A DNA stretch of 64,000 nt from Brachyhypopomus gauderio. Taxonomy: Eukaryota; Chordata; Actinopteri; Gymnotiformes; Hypopomidae. A program made the position numbers and the translations under genes. Of this stretch, positions 20,080 through 31,304 are shown in pieces (the stretch's first letter is position 1; each line of letters begins with the position of its first letter). Location: positions 15,942,410-16,006,409 of the forward strand of contig NC_135212.1 of NCBI RefSeq assembly GCF_052324685.1, in the 5' to 3' direction. The notes under the pieces are model-generated. The model had not been told where the DNA came from. It made no database searches and saw nothing but the letters and a program-made list of their open reading frames with translations.

Positions 20080-21376
20080 TGTAATGTAGCCAGTGGTACT
20101 TGGGGGCTGTGGTTAATGGGTTGCGAGTCGGCATTGGCTGGGCTTCCCGGGTTTTTTGTGGACAGGCCGATATATGGGCAGCTACGGGGTCCTGTTAGCA
20201 GAAGTAGCTAAGCTAGCCAAACCTACGGCGTGTGTGGGATCAGCGCGAGTCACTGCAACGAAGCCAGAGTTTGAGACTGAGAGGCTGGTTGGAGCTGCGT
20301 GTGCGTGAGTGCTGGCTTGTGTGTATTGCAGCACAGAGAGTAACACAGAGCTCAGAAGTAACTAAAGGTATGTTGCTGTGTAATTCCCCCCTCTTTGTGT
20401 GTTCTTTTTATCTTAAATACTTGACTAGTAATTTAGCCTTGTGCTTAGGCTAGCTGAGAACTGCACTATGGTCATAAGAAGTTGACTGGGAGAACGATAG
20501 AATTGCTGCCTGTGAATGGGGTATGTATCTTTTAACATCCGTCTGATACTGTGCATATTTTAATAGACTGATGGATTTAACTCATTGATATGGTGCTTGT
20601 GTCGTGTATTTTCTTGTTAGAACCATTTAAAGCTAACATGCTATGTTCTCTTGCCCCTTCCGTTAAACAGATTCCAGTGTGTTTTTAATGGGGCTAGCTG
20701 CTGTTTTCTTTTTGTTTTAATTTCTTTTATGTAGCTATTTTTTACTAGGTCACTACGAGTTTTATGATTAGAGGTGAAATATAAGTGCTGTTTTCTCTTA
20801 CCAAACACTTAGGTTTATTTTTTTTACTATTTTAACTGCTGCTCTGACTCCTAGAGTATATAACAATTGTTTAATTGTTATTCGTAGTGATATTTTGCCT
20901 AGGGGGGTCTGGCTACAACTAAATATCATAGGTTTACTTAGATCCGGGTAATGAGACCACTATCCACTCAGTAATTGTAGTGGTGTGCAGTGATCACTCA
21001 TTTGATTTGCAGTGGAATTTTCATATTACTAGTATTGGGTTTTCTTTATCTTTTATTGGAATTATAGTCACTACTGAGTGGTTTAGCTGTCCCATCCCTA
21101 ACCTGGATATTTTCCGTTATGATTAGTTGTTTATTTATATTTAGTTGGTAATTAAAGATTTCTGTTTTATTTTCTTCTTTGAGATTTACAATCATTATTT
21201 TTCTTGCTTGCCTGTCAACCTTGTGTGACCAAACTCTGTAATAAAGGAAATTTATATTTTTCTTAAAGCAACCTGTGTGTATCGATCTTTCAGAGCTCCC
21301 CTTGCTCTAGGAATAAACTAAGGGGTGGCGTAGTCGGATTTTGTTAAATAGCCCAAAAGGAGGGGTACGGGCCACA
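20080..21376 (+). repeat. Last gypsy LTR of the array (3' LTR)
   Basis: This is the full 1297-bp LTR. Element similarity stops right after it: internal copies continue with a primer binding site, but here the flank continues TATTGCTAGCC. This fixes the 3' edge of the array to within about 4 bp. Confidence 0.92.
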
Positions 21377-22530
21377 TATTGCTAGCCTGGTTTAAACTTA
21401 ATGCGGCGCGAGGGTCCGCACGGCGAAAATGACGTAATCGCAGTGGCTCCACCCGTGTGCGAGGGCCGCACGCGCTGTCGATTCACGAGGTCGTGTGCCT
21501 CTCGAATTTTGTAACTTTGTGCACGCCACGCCTCAGCGCAATGAACAAAGTCATGTTTGCAGGGTTCATACACCTTTACAAGGTGGAATTCAAGCACTTG
21601 TACGTCACTTTCAGAGTCCATTTCAATATTTCCCAGCACGTTAAACTTAGTTAAGTTAAATATTTATACATATACTTGAAAAGATTCAAAATAATTCACT
21701 TTTTTATCACATTATTTAATGGTTGTTTATTTTCAAAATGCCCAATCTTAACGTCTTCACGTTCTCTCATGTTTCGTCCTGGAATTACAAAACGTAATAC
21801 AAGAGAACTGTTCAGTCAGACAGCTATTTTTTTGTGAAACGAAGTAGTTACAATTTCAAGCATTTTCAAGTACTTCAGCCTAAATTCTAGCACTTTTCAA
21901 ACTTGAAACACAAAACAACATAAAAATTCGTCAGGTAAATGTTAATTCCCCTGTTTTTGAGGGGTATTTCTTTATACTACCACATATCCTTTCAGACAAC
22001 ACTGCAAAGAATGTGACGTGGCAAGTTTAAACGCTTCTGCCGTTCACGCAGGTTTAGGAGAACCAAGTTAGCCTAACCACTAATGGCTAATAAAATAATT
22101 TAACACCTATGTAAGAGGTAAGTAACATTAAAGCAACGAAAAACTACAGGTAAGCAAATATTACCATGTGGAAGTCAGTTTAAACTCAGAAGAGTGTTTA
22201 CCTGCCTTTCGCTCACACCAACAGAACATATACTAGGGAACTGAACTGTTTGGGGCAGTCTGCCAATTTTTATGACTCAAAGAGCCAATCAGGAATAAGC
22301 AAGGCAATATCTTCACGCTGTAAAGCAAAATGCATTTTTGTGATTGGTTCAGAGATCATTTTAAAAATAGCCGTTGCTTGCATTGTGCTTGGGGGGGCAA
22401 AGACACAATTTGGGGGGGAAATGCCCCCCTCAATCCCCCCCACCCCCCTAGCGCCGGGTCGAACACAATTAGTAATATATTTCAATTGCTTAATAAACAC
22501 TGAACAAAATAGTTTTAATGTTTTCTGAAG
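21377..22530. other. Intergenic; degenerate interspersed repeats, no gene seen
   Basis: I find no convincing coding frame. Short direct phrases around 21590-21900 about 'caagcacttgtac' and 'caagtacttcag' look like a degraded fish DNA-transposon fragment beginning near 21558 (CAGGGTTCATACACC). 22391-22450 is a purine/pyrimidine-skewed stretch with several runs of six or more G or C. Confidence 0.5.
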
Positions 22531-23440
22531 TTTATTGTAGGGCTTCAGTTTGCCATAATGCTAAAACAATTCCACTGTGGCATAAGAGTATACACCCTTA
22601 ACTATCATCACAGTAAGTTTGAACAAGTTTCACTGTACCATTTCCTCATAAATCCATTTTAGGTTCATAATGCATTTAGGTGAATTAAAGCACTCATGTC
22701 AAATAGGCTGAATTGGGACATGAATTTCTCAAAAGCCTGCATACATAGAATAGAATAGAATCATTATTGTCATTCTTGGAACAATCCTCCAGGTGCGAAA
22801 AAAAACCCAACAAAAAAACAATAAGGAAAACAGTAAGATAAAGCACAATATTACAAATAGAAATCAATAATAATAGCAGTGTGTGTGTGTGTGGTGGTGG
22901 TTAGTCAGTATGGTAGGGAGGTATTGTTCACCAGTGAAACAGCTCTTTGGTAGAAGCTATTTCTTAGTCTTGTAACATTGAAATCAGAAGAGATTTTTCA
23001 GTCCATGTAGTGTATGCATGTAAAGCGATTGTGTGTTTTAAGGGGGGAGGGGGGTCTGAACAAACACAGGCTGAACAAGGGAAGACCAGGAGATTAGTGC
23101 TTCTTTAGGAGATACAAAGAAGAATAAAATGATACTCCAGTCTTAAGGTGTTCAGTTGCTCTTGAGCCAAACCTTGTGCTGTTGACCCTGTGTTGTAACT
23201 TTTTGGTGGTAAGAAAGCTCATTTTCTGATGCTGTTTGTCTCTCTGCATACTGACTTTCATCAGCTGCTTGTGATTTTAGCCTGACATTGACATGTTTAC
23301 CTCACTGTTGTAACAACATCCTAAAGGTGAGGAATATGGTCAGATTTAAACAAATTTAAATTATGTCTTGAAGATAAAATTAGAAATTTTATTTACTTTC
23401 ATTGCAACAAAGAAGCCCAGCCTAAGTAGTTCAAAAAGAA
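22531..23440. other. Intergenic with (GT)n and degraded repeat
   Basis: There is a short (GT) microsatellite near 22881-22895, followed by sequence resembling a common fish interspersed repeat ('ctctttggtagaagctatttc'); a related phrase recurs near 32480. No coding frame is supported. The first TTTATT near 23441 may be the minus-strand polyadenylation signal of the protease/PHD gene to the right. Confidence 0.4.
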
Positions 23441-23694
23441 GTTTATTTTTCATTATAAATTTAGCTTCAACTTCATATACATTTTTACACCTTTAAATTT
23501 AAACATTAATATTTACATGCAAGTTAATATTACAAGAAGTCAAGAAAATAGAAACAGTAAGTCTCACACTTCTTGTGTATAAAGTATTTTCCATGTTTTA
23601 GAAAATCTTTTTGTTTCATTTGTCTTTGCTGATATAATTTTCATATTGTTCTTTTTCTTCTTCATCCCCATATTACAGAGTTGTCTTTTTTGCA

Positions 23695-24565
23695 TTACTC
23701 CTCTGAAGTACAGTTTGAACAAGGCCATTCATCTTCTGTATTCAGAGCACTTTCTGTCTGGAATGGAAGAGCAGGTTGGGTGGTACCATTCTTTACAGTC
23801 CGTACACTGGACCAGTGCCTCTCCATTATATGCTGTTCTGCACAAGCAATAAACTTCCACTTTTGTCACTTGTGGTGCTTTTTGTCCATCTTGTAATTTT
23901 CTTGGTTTGCTGTCAAATTTTATCCCTTGTTTTGTGAAAGAGGCATAAAATTGAGCTTGGATACGCCTTTCAGGGAAATAACACTGCTCAGGGTGCAACC
24001 CCCTACATAGCGCATCAGCAAAAGCAAGAGCCAAGAAGCCACAAATGTTACTGTGTTGTTGCTGTACATGTGGTTGAAGCTCATGAAAGTGAGGTGTCTT
24101 TGGCCTCAACATTCAAGATAATGCCTGTTTGGTACTGTCATCAAGCTTGTTGAGTTGACTGTCAAAGACACAGATTTGATTATTTCCACAGAATACATTG
24201 CTGCAAGTAACCCAGTGATTACCCCCAGTGTTCAGTAACTGGACAAATTGTTCCTGAGGAGTTCCCACAATCCCACCGGATCTTAGTCCACTATATAGAA
24301 AAACAGACTGAAATCCATCCATATGTTTGTTGTCTCTGGCGAGGTAAAAGCAAGCCAGGTCAATTTCATCACTTGTCAGCCAGTAATCATGGAATAATGG
24401 TGCCTTCTTAAGTTTTTGTGTAGGTATTATTTCTACTGGACTAAAGGACTGCCACAATGGTCCAGAAATGGATGATTTCTGCTTCCTCCACTTCTTCCTG
24501 CATACTATTCTCTCTTCTTTTGTCTTCTTTTCATTAGACACATCTGGTTATTTTGATATGGTTTG
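23695..24565 (-). pseudogene. C48/Ulp1-like protease plus PHD finger exon of a transposon gene
   Basis: Reading right to left, the exon starts after a good acceptor (TTTTTACAG, exon from 24565). It encodes a papain-fold protease of Ulp1/C48 type with catalytic-like His (NHWVT), Asp (VFDS) and Cys (CGFLALAFA). A C-terminal PHD finger follows, with YCLC, QCTDC, WYHPTC and then WPCSNC. The frame is broken by a TAA just after the exon start and a TGA at 24113-24115. A one-base shift near 23757 puts the last two PHD cysteines in another frame, which ends at 23695. It looks like the C-terminal part of the mobile gene whose transposase part is at 33.2-34.7 kb. The family assignment is recognition only. 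Confidence 0.65.
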
Positions 24566-24672
24566 CTGTAAAAAGATTAACAGAAAGATTAGTTCAAATT
24601 GTAATGGAAAAATCATGAAAAATTCTATAAACTCGCTTTTAAATTTTACCACAAGCTAGAAAGAATAAATAC

Positions 24673-24735
24673 CTTATCATCCTTTGCCATGGGGATATCT
24701 GTCACTGAAGGCATTTTATGTGTTGATGTCTTTCT
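24673..24735 (-). pseudogene. Small exon of the protease/PHD gene
   Basis: A 63-bp segment lies between a pyrimidine-rich acceptor (AATTTTTAG) and a donor (AAG|GTATTT). One frame is open throughout (21 codons). The orientation matches the protease exon downstream. It is a predicted exon based on splice sites only. Confidence 0.45.
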
Positions 24736-24827
24736 CTAAAAATTTAAAATGTCTTAAGAAGAATGAAGAAACCTCACTCATAAATTATATATATATTTAT
24801 TTATTTATATTTGTTTTGGATACTTAC

Positions 24828-24872
24828 TTTTGATGAAGAAGGCTTTGGAAGGTGACATGGCTCTTTCATTGG
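24828..24872 (-). pseudogene. 3' end of an upstream exon, cut by an LTR insertion
   Basis: A consensus donor (CAAAA|GTAAGTAT on the minus strand) closes a short open stretch. Its 5' part is replaced by the LTR-type insertion starting at 24873. It belongs, by orientation and spacing, with the exons at 24673 and 23695. Confidence 0.4.
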
Positions 24873-25883
24873 TGTCACGTCCAACTCCGCCCTCCTCCCT
24901 GGTCCCGCCTAGTTTCCCCGTTACCTTGGTTTCCCTTTTGTCTGTCATGCCCCTGTCTTTAGTGCCCGCACCTGAGTCTCGTTTCACTCCCCTGGTTCAG
25001 TGTATATCATCCCATCTATTTCAGTCCTCCGTGTCGGTCATTGGGTTTTGTGAATACTTACCTGCCCTTCCCTGCTCTGCTTTATTAAGTTCCATCGGCC
25101 CCGGTCTAGTTTGGTTTTCGTGTGTTTTCCGTGCCTGTATTATACCTGTCTCTGTTTCTCTGTCTGTGTGTGAGTTCTTCCCGTTTTCCCTGTGCTCCGG
25201 TTGACTCGCTTCCCTTAGTTATCCTTAGTTATTCATTGGTTATTTTGAGTTGTTCAGTAATGTTCTAGTCTGTATTTACCCCTGTCTCATACTTCCTAGT
25301 CTGAGTGTTTTAGTCCTTTGTGTTGCTTAGGTTTCATGTTCTCCCGTTGTTTAAAGTTAAGGTTTTGTTGATTATTCGTTTCCCGGTTTCCTAGTTCACC
25401 GTATTCCTTCGTGTGTTTCATTCCATGTTCTCTGTCTGCTGTTTTAGTGTTCCTGTTTAGTATATCAAGCAGTCCCCGAATTATGTTCCCCGAGTGTTTG
25501 TATTCCCTATGCCTGTTCAGTTCCTCCGTAGATTTTACGTTGTTGTTTAGGTTCTGTTCTTGTTGTGGTATGTGTTGTCTGATCGGTAGTAAGTAGTTCT
25601 GTTAGCTGTATTCTCATTTGCATGTTTTCCATTTTGTACATTCCCGTTGACTTGGTTGTCTTCCTTTGTTTTGTCCTGTCTTTGCTTTACTTAATAAATT
25701 ATACAAAAAAAATGTGTATTTGCGTAACACCCGCCCCCTTGATACGTTACATAATGACCAATCCAAATAGCATGACGCAGTAGGTACAGCCAGCTTTCGC
25801 TAGCCTCGCAACATCACGTGTTAGCAAGCGTTTATACAAAAAAACTTGCATTTGCGTAACACCCGCCCCCTTGATACGTTACA
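24873..25883 (+). mobile_element. LTR-retrotransposon deletion derivative (LTR + leader + LTR end)
   Basis: An LTR of about 879 bp runs from TGTCACGTCC (24873) to GATACGTTACA (25751), with a TATA-like box at 25003 and AATAAA near 25692. The next 79 bp begin TAATGACCAATC. The last ~53 bp of the LTR are then repeated (25831-25883). That is a 5' LTR, a remnant of the internal leader and a truncated 3' LTR. No protein is left. I could not find a target duplication. The leader start resembles that of the element at 35106 (TAATAACCGATC), so both probably belong to one superfamily. Confidence 0.6.
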
Positions 25884-25884
25884 C

Positions 25885-26554
25885 CATAGGTGTATCTCAA
25901 TTCAGGGGCTGCAGCCCACGAAGTGCGCATTTGTAGGCCGGTTACGTCACTGTGCCGCGCCGAGGCTGTCCCAATTCATGGACTCCTTCTTATGCGGCCG
26001 ACGAATGTAGCCTTCAAAACCCCGAAAACGAAGGACGCATCTGAGTATCCTTCGCGTCCCACCATATCCCAGGATTCATTGCTCTATGAACAATAAACAG
26101 GCGGAGTCTAGTGTATGGGCTGAAGAATTCGTTTTTAAATGTCAGTATTTTTAAAATATGGACATTTATACTGCAATGAGATGCTAAACATCATGCCAGT
26201 TATTAATGATATTGCAGGTAAACCTGTGCTTTGAGTATTTACTAAAAGTAACGTTTATAAAAATACATTGAATTTTGTTATGAAGTTATACTTCCCGCCA
26301 AACATGTGAATACATGTTGAACGCATTTTCTTTTAGGCATTTGTGGGTGATGTGATATTTGTCGGACAGCGCGCTAACACGTATGTAACGGGGCAGAGCG
26401 TGGTCACGCAAACATACATCTTGCGAAGACTAGACTGTTTCATTTAACAGCCGTGAGATGCAGCCTACCGGGCCTTCGAAGTGTGTGGCCACCGTGGGCT
26501 GCGGTCTACGCGGTCTACGTAGGCCGCAGCCCTTGAATTGAGATGCAGCCCCTG
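25885..26554. mobile_element. Non-autonomous DNA transposon with inverted ends
   Basis: The left end (TCTCAATTCAGGGGCTGCAG near 25895) and the right end (its near reverse complement near 26528-26550) form imperfect inverted repeats. The right edge reads CAGGGGCTGCATCTC on the minus strand, a hAT-like start. No matching 8-bp target duplication was found. No coding capacity is seen. Confidence 0.5.
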
Positions 26555-27498
26555 TCAGGGTTGGACCAAGGCGCGTTCCTCCGGTCGCCACAAGGAGGAG
26601 CCCGCGAGCTAGACCTGGGGGCAATCAGACGCAATAGGCTACAGGTGTGTGCAGCCTACTTAGTGCGAGCAACTTCAGCAGACCATTGCTGAAGTTGTTT
26701 GTCATTACACTCACAGCCCAAGCCATTGGTCTCTCGCTGTTTTTTCTCTCTGCGTTTCATTCGCCTGCTCTCTATTTTTTCTCCCTGAGTGTTCTCAGTC
26801 TTTCTCTCTTTATCTGTCTTCTTCTCTGCTGTTTCTCTTTTCCTTTATTCTATGTTGGTTTGTCTGCCAGTGTTCTGGTTGACAGACCGACAGGTATCCC
26901 AGGTAGAAGTTCTAGGTCTTGTACCTAAGCTTCACGTCCCCTCCCTCGTCTCTTATTTACTTTTAGACACGTTGAGCTGTTCTCCGTGTGTTTTTGGTTC
27001 TCCTCCGTACCGACGCGTTGATTATTATGCGTGTGTGTTTTTCTTTTGTTGTTTACTTACCTGGTTTTGTTGTACGTCGAGATTCCTCCGTAGCGTTTAG
27101 CTATTTTTCCCTTTGGGGTTTTTGTTTTGGTTTTCCCACAATGGCGGAGGTTTCTGTTTGCCGTTTTTGGCATTTTCCTTTGAGGTCTTTTGGTTTTGGT
27201 TTTCCCGCATTCGCGGAGGTTTACGTTTGCCGGTTTTGGCATTTATTAGTTGTGGGTTTTGCACTTGAGTCCTTTTACAGAGTAAAATGTCAATATGCAC
27301 ATTTTAAAGGTTTAATTAATATCAATACAGACCTTTCTTGTGGATCTTTTGCAGTCCTCATATTCCCTAAGCGCTACATGGGCGGTTTGGTAGGTGCTGA
27401 CAAAGTCATCCAGTCTAGTCAGTCGACGTCTTTGGATTCGAATTTGCTTTGGGTCCCTCTGACTTTTTTTTCCATAATTCCTTGTGTTCTATTGTCAG
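26555..27498. other. Unassigned repeat-like sequence with 69-bp direct repeat
   Basis: It starts in TGTCAGGGTTGG (26553), a plausible LTR start, but no matching end or target duplication is evident. Two copies of a ~65-bp unit containing TTTTCCCRCA and GGAGGTTT start near 27131 and 27200, 69 bp apart. Long plus-strand open frames here are T-rich and I do not regard them as genes. Confidence 0.35.
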
Positions 27499-28327
27499 CA
27501 GTGTTGCGAATAACGCCGTTAAAAATAACGGCGTTAGGTAACGGCGTCATTTTGTCAGTAACGGGATAATATAATTAATAACTTTTCATGTCGTTACAAC
27601 GCCGTTGACGTTACTGGTTATTAAAAGCGGTGCGTTACTATATATTGATATACTAACAGTAATGCGAGCGGACCTCTGCCCAGGCTAGTGAGGAGTAACA
27701 GATCTCGATAGGTCACAGTTCTCGGTGTAACACCTGTTTAACTTAACGCTGCCTTAGCCAATCGCTTACTGACTTGTTATGGTAGCCAATCAGAGCCAGT
27801 GTTTTTACACGCGCGCCGAAGCACACCAGTGACACACGACACAAACGGTGAAGAGGCAGAAATGGCGAGTCAGGAGCAAGCCGAAGAAAAATTATTTTTT
27901 TCAAGGTGGCGATATAAACATTATTTAAGAAAATACTGGGTATTTGATTTATTTAATTAAGAATAGAGGTTTTATTGTTAAGTTTATTGTTATTGTTAAG
28001 TTTACTTTTTTACTTTTTTTTATATACAAAGATTTAATATTTTAAAGGATTTTATCCTGCACTGGTCTATGGATGTGCAATAAATATCAAAAGTTAAACA
28101 CCTTTCTGATTTCTACTCATTTCAACTGACTGTGAAAACTGCTTTTTCAAAAAAATCCTTATTCATTGGCATATAACTTTTTAAAAACTGTAACGCAAAT
28201 AGTTACTTTCCCTGGTAATGAGTTACTTTTATTATAGAGTAATTCAGTTACTAACTCAGTTACTTTTTTAAACAGGTAGTGAGTAACTATAACTAATTAC
28301 TTTTTTTAAGTAACGTTCCCAACACTG
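27499..28327 (+). mobile_element. hAT-type MITE (CAGTGTTG ends), copy A
   Basis: It begins CAGTGTTGCGAATAACG and ends GTTCCCAACACTG. It shares its whole sequence, with indels, with copies at 31305-31916 and 37302-38210. In the middle it keeps a short piece of a hAT transposase first exon (a frame containing SQEQAEEK and SRWRYKHY). The flanks (ATTGTCAG and TTTATAAA) do not match, so its target duplication is lost or the copy was rearranged. Confidence 0.75.
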
Positions 28328-28598
28328 TTTATAAATAAAACTTTTATTATAACCAGTTAATAAATTATCACAAAATAGCACCACTTCCACAAAAATAACT
28401 TAAAATAAATTAAACAGTTATAAACACAATCACCCCCCACAATACGAAAAAGTATTAAAGCAGCTTCATAACAAAAAAGGTGCCACAATACAAATATCAA
28501 ATACTGTGTTTTTAAATAAAAGTATAAAACTATAAAGGATAAAAAGACCATGTGAACAACACCAGTTTTTGAACTACTAGAGATGGAGGACTCACTGA

Positions 28599-30651
28599 TT
28601 ACAAATTGGCATTGAGAAACACCAGGTGTCTAAGCTTGGCGGGGCTGATCCTGTTCCTTCTCTCAGTTATGATCTGTCCAGTTTTAGAGAAGATCCTATC
28701 TGAGGGGATGGATGTTGCCACTATGCACAGTCTACGTACCATCACGTGGAGATGTGGATAGATCAGTGCCTTTGTCTCCCACCAGCTCAGTGGGTCAGCA
28801 CTGCGCTGGAAAAGAGGCTCCTCAAGGTAGGACCTCACCTCCAGAATACCATCAGCTGTAGGATTCCTGGTTGCAGTGTCTCCGCTTACCCGCTCCTCAA
28901 AAAACTTCCAAACAGCCGATGCTTGAGGCTCCTCCAGCTCACGTGCTGCTGCTCCCTCCTCTCCTCCATGACCCCCTTGCAGGTGAGATGACTGCCCATA
29001 CCTTGATGCTGCTGTAGTTATTCTTTGGAGAGCTTCGTCGACTGCTCGATTGTCATTAAAGGCCACCTTTTTGAAACGGGGGTCGAGGATGGTGGTTTCG
29101 GACAGAATTGTGTTGTACTCCATCCGGTGGAATTTTTTGTCCATGCTAGAACAGAGAGAATTCACCAACTCTTTCACGCTCTCTGTGGTTACTCTGCTCT
29201 GATGCTCTGCTGTCACTCTCTGAAGACCCCTGCACAGTATCAGCATTTTGGAGGCGGTAACATACCTGAAAAAAGAAGCATCAAAATACTATATTTTATA
29301 ATATTTATTTATATAGTCTATTTAGCAATAGTATTTTAAGTTTCATTTCTAAACTGCTTTACATACTAATACTTTTATTTATTTATTAGTATTATTTTCA
29401 GCCATTTCTAAACCTGTTTGTCAAATAAATAATTTAACAAATAAAAAAATATTAGAATGGTAATAACATCATAATAAAGTTTAATAGGTATCATAGTAAA
29501 GTTCAATGAGATGATGTTTGAACACTGTACCTCTCTGCACTGATCTCCACTGTGACCTGGTCGAAGGGCTCCAGGACACTGCAGGCCTCTTGCAGAGCCT
29601 CCCAGTCCTCTTGGCTGAGAGGAACCACAGGTGCATTGATGACTGCCAATGTTGTGATAACCGCATCCTTTGATTCGAGTATTCGCTGGATCATATGGAA
29701 TGTAGAATTCCAGCAGGTGACACACTCCTGTTTGAGCTTAAGCTCTGCCATAGACATCTGCCGCTGGGTGGATTTAAGCTTTTGGGTGGCTGCTGTGCTT
29801 CGGTGGAAAAATTCCACTATTACCTTCACTTTGTCCACAGTGGGCTTCATAGCCCTCAGAGCATTTCTCACAAATAGATTAATGGTGTGTGCCAGGCATG
29901 GATGGTGTGTCCATTTCAACAGCTGGATGGCTCTCGTAATGTTGGCTGCATTGTCTAGCAGAGATGACACCATACTGTAGTTTTCAATGAAGTGGCAGGT
30001 GACAGACGTAAAAGATGTGGTGGCGCGGGATGTCCAGCAGTCAGTGGTCAAGCATACAGCTGAGGCTCTCTTCACCCTTTCTTGCAAAGATGCCCGTGCT
30101 GCATCATATAGGCCTGGGATTATTTTATGTGACAGGTTTTTTTGGCTGGGGACAGCATACATGGGATTGAGGGCATGACTGTAACTCCTAAATCCGACAT
30201 CCTCTACAATTGAAAAGGGCTGGAAATCACATGCCACCATCTTGGCAAGCTCCTCATCAATTGCATTCTGTCTTGCTGGAGTTAGAGACTTCTGCAGGAA
30301 TTGCTTCATTGAGCTCTGGGTTGTAGATGCAGGAGGGTAGGATCCAGGCTGGGATGTAGGAATGGGCGCAGACGTTGTGGCAGCTGAAGAAGCAGTTAGA
30401 GTTGATGTTATTGCACCTGATTCTTCAGTAGTTGCAGTTGATGCACTTGCACTGTCAGAATGTTCCCTTTCTGGTCTCGACTCCTCCAGCAGTACTGATG
30501 AGTGTGATGTCCTCATGTGCCTGTGCAAGTTGTTTGTCGAGCCTGCTCTATATGAAATGCAGACTTTGCACAGTCTGCACTCTGCCCTGGAGCTCAACAT
30601 TGCATTAAAATGTGTCCAAATCTTGCTACGTTTTCTGCCACTCATTTTCAT
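28599..30651 (-). CDS. hAT transposase, BED-finger type, two exons
   Basis: It cuts and pastes the element by DNA binding (BED finger) and an RNase H-like core. Exon 1 is 30651-29531 and exon 2 is 29265-28599. The 265-bp intron has GT donor (GAGAG|GTACAG) and AG acceptor (TTTTTTCAG) sites. Removing it joins the frames exactly and gives 595 residues. The start ATG at 30651 (or 30645) precedes MSGRKRSK; the frame extends further up but that part is unlike the family. Visible are a BED finger (CRLC...HRHMRTSH, about residues 20-45), DFQPFSIVED, the core motif TTDCWTSR, CLAHTINLF and the C-terminal dimerisation region (WWETKALIYPHL, SDRIFSKTGQI). There is no internal stop, so the protein may be functional, although the element lacks one visible terminus. 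Confidence 0.85.
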
Positions 30652-30835
30652 ACCTAGGACTATTGTGTTCTCACACAGACTCCCCTTCTTTTTGCCCTGC
30701 GCGCTTCTTGACCGTTGTATGTGAGTGAGTGTCTGTATTACCACCTGCCGACGAACGCAATATAGCTTGGCCAATTGCCTGCCGTTTCCACAAAAAAGTG
30801 GAGATAAACTTTTTTTTTTAGTGTTTTCCCACCAC

Positions 30836-31013
30836 ATTATTAATTGAAAGCTGCTTGTGATTGGTCAAGATGTGTGGAGCACACGCTTGACACGAGGACA
30901 GCAGAGGAAAAAAAAGTGGACAAACTTTTTTCAGTGATCCCCGTCACCTTATTAATTGAAAGCTGCGTGTGATTGGTCAGATGTGTGGAGCACACGCTTT
31001 ACATGCGTGCAGT
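30836..31013 (-). repeat. Tandem duplication in the hAT 5' region
   Basis: A ~62-bp segment beginning TTATTAATTGAAAGCTGC occurs twice, about 115 bp apart (near 30837 and 30951), with several differences. It lies between the terminus and the start codon, where transposase-binding or promoter repeats are expected. Confidence 0.7.
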
Positions 31014-31304
31014 GGAGACATTAAGGCACCGACTGAGGAAAAGAAACTCTGCTCTGCAGCACTGGCAGAAGCAGAGCAAGACGCGCAAGGAGGGGGAGGG
31101 GAGAGACAGCGAGGCACGAAAAAACGACGTTGGAAAAAAACTGTCGGCTCTGGCACTTGCAGAGCACAAGCGCAACGACAAGGAGACGGAGAGACCTGAA
31201 GGAAAAAACGGCTCCCAAATAGGATCCTAACTAAAACGGCTCCCATTGCTCACTACAAAGAGCCGGCTCTTAGAGCCGGATCGTTCACGAACGATACATC
31301 ACTA

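Larger units (their letters stand above)
1..21376 (+). mobile_element. Tandem array of Ty3/gypsy LTR retrotransposons sharing LTRs
   Basis: Successive copies read internal-LTR-internal-LTR with single LTRs between them, not two abutting LTRs. Equivalent points in the two complete units (gag starts 8350 and 14943, LTR starts 6894, 13487, 20080) are exactly 6593 bp apart, and I found no difference between these units by eye. A stand-alone element would be about 7890 bp (1297 + 5296 + 1297). The left end lies outside the window and one unit is cut by an assembly gap. No target duplication can be checked because the 5' flank is missing. The right flank after the last LTR begins TATTG. LTR-LTR recombination between sister copies, or insertion of a concatemer, would give this layout; an assembly artefact is also possible. 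Confidence 0.9.
28328..31304 (-). mobile_element. Autonomous-type hAT (ZBED-like) transposon, left end lost
   Basis: The element reads right to left. Its 5' terminus at 31304 is TAGTGATGTATCG, followed inward by GAGCCGGCTC motifs, a tandemly duplicated ~60-bp promoter-proximal segment, the transposase gene and a 3' region with a minus-strand AATAAA near 28350. The matching 3' inverted terminus is missing: the sequence butts directly against MITE copy A. On the right it abuts the middle of MITE copy B at AGTGACAC, a sequence internal to that MITE, so it probably inserted into copy B and later lost its left terminus along with the left half of that MITE. Confidence 0.65.

Noticed and set aside
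21377..21380. TATT after the last gypsy LTR as a confirmed target duplication
   Set aside because: The internal sequence after each LTR is also TATT, and the left flank of the array is not in the window.
24830..25204. 124-codon plus-strand frame
   Set aside because: It lies almost entirely within the LTR at 24873 and has no domain.
26647..27569. Plus-strand frames of 93-193 codons
   Set aside because: T-rich, hydrophobic low-complexity translation with no domain and running into the MITE at 27499.
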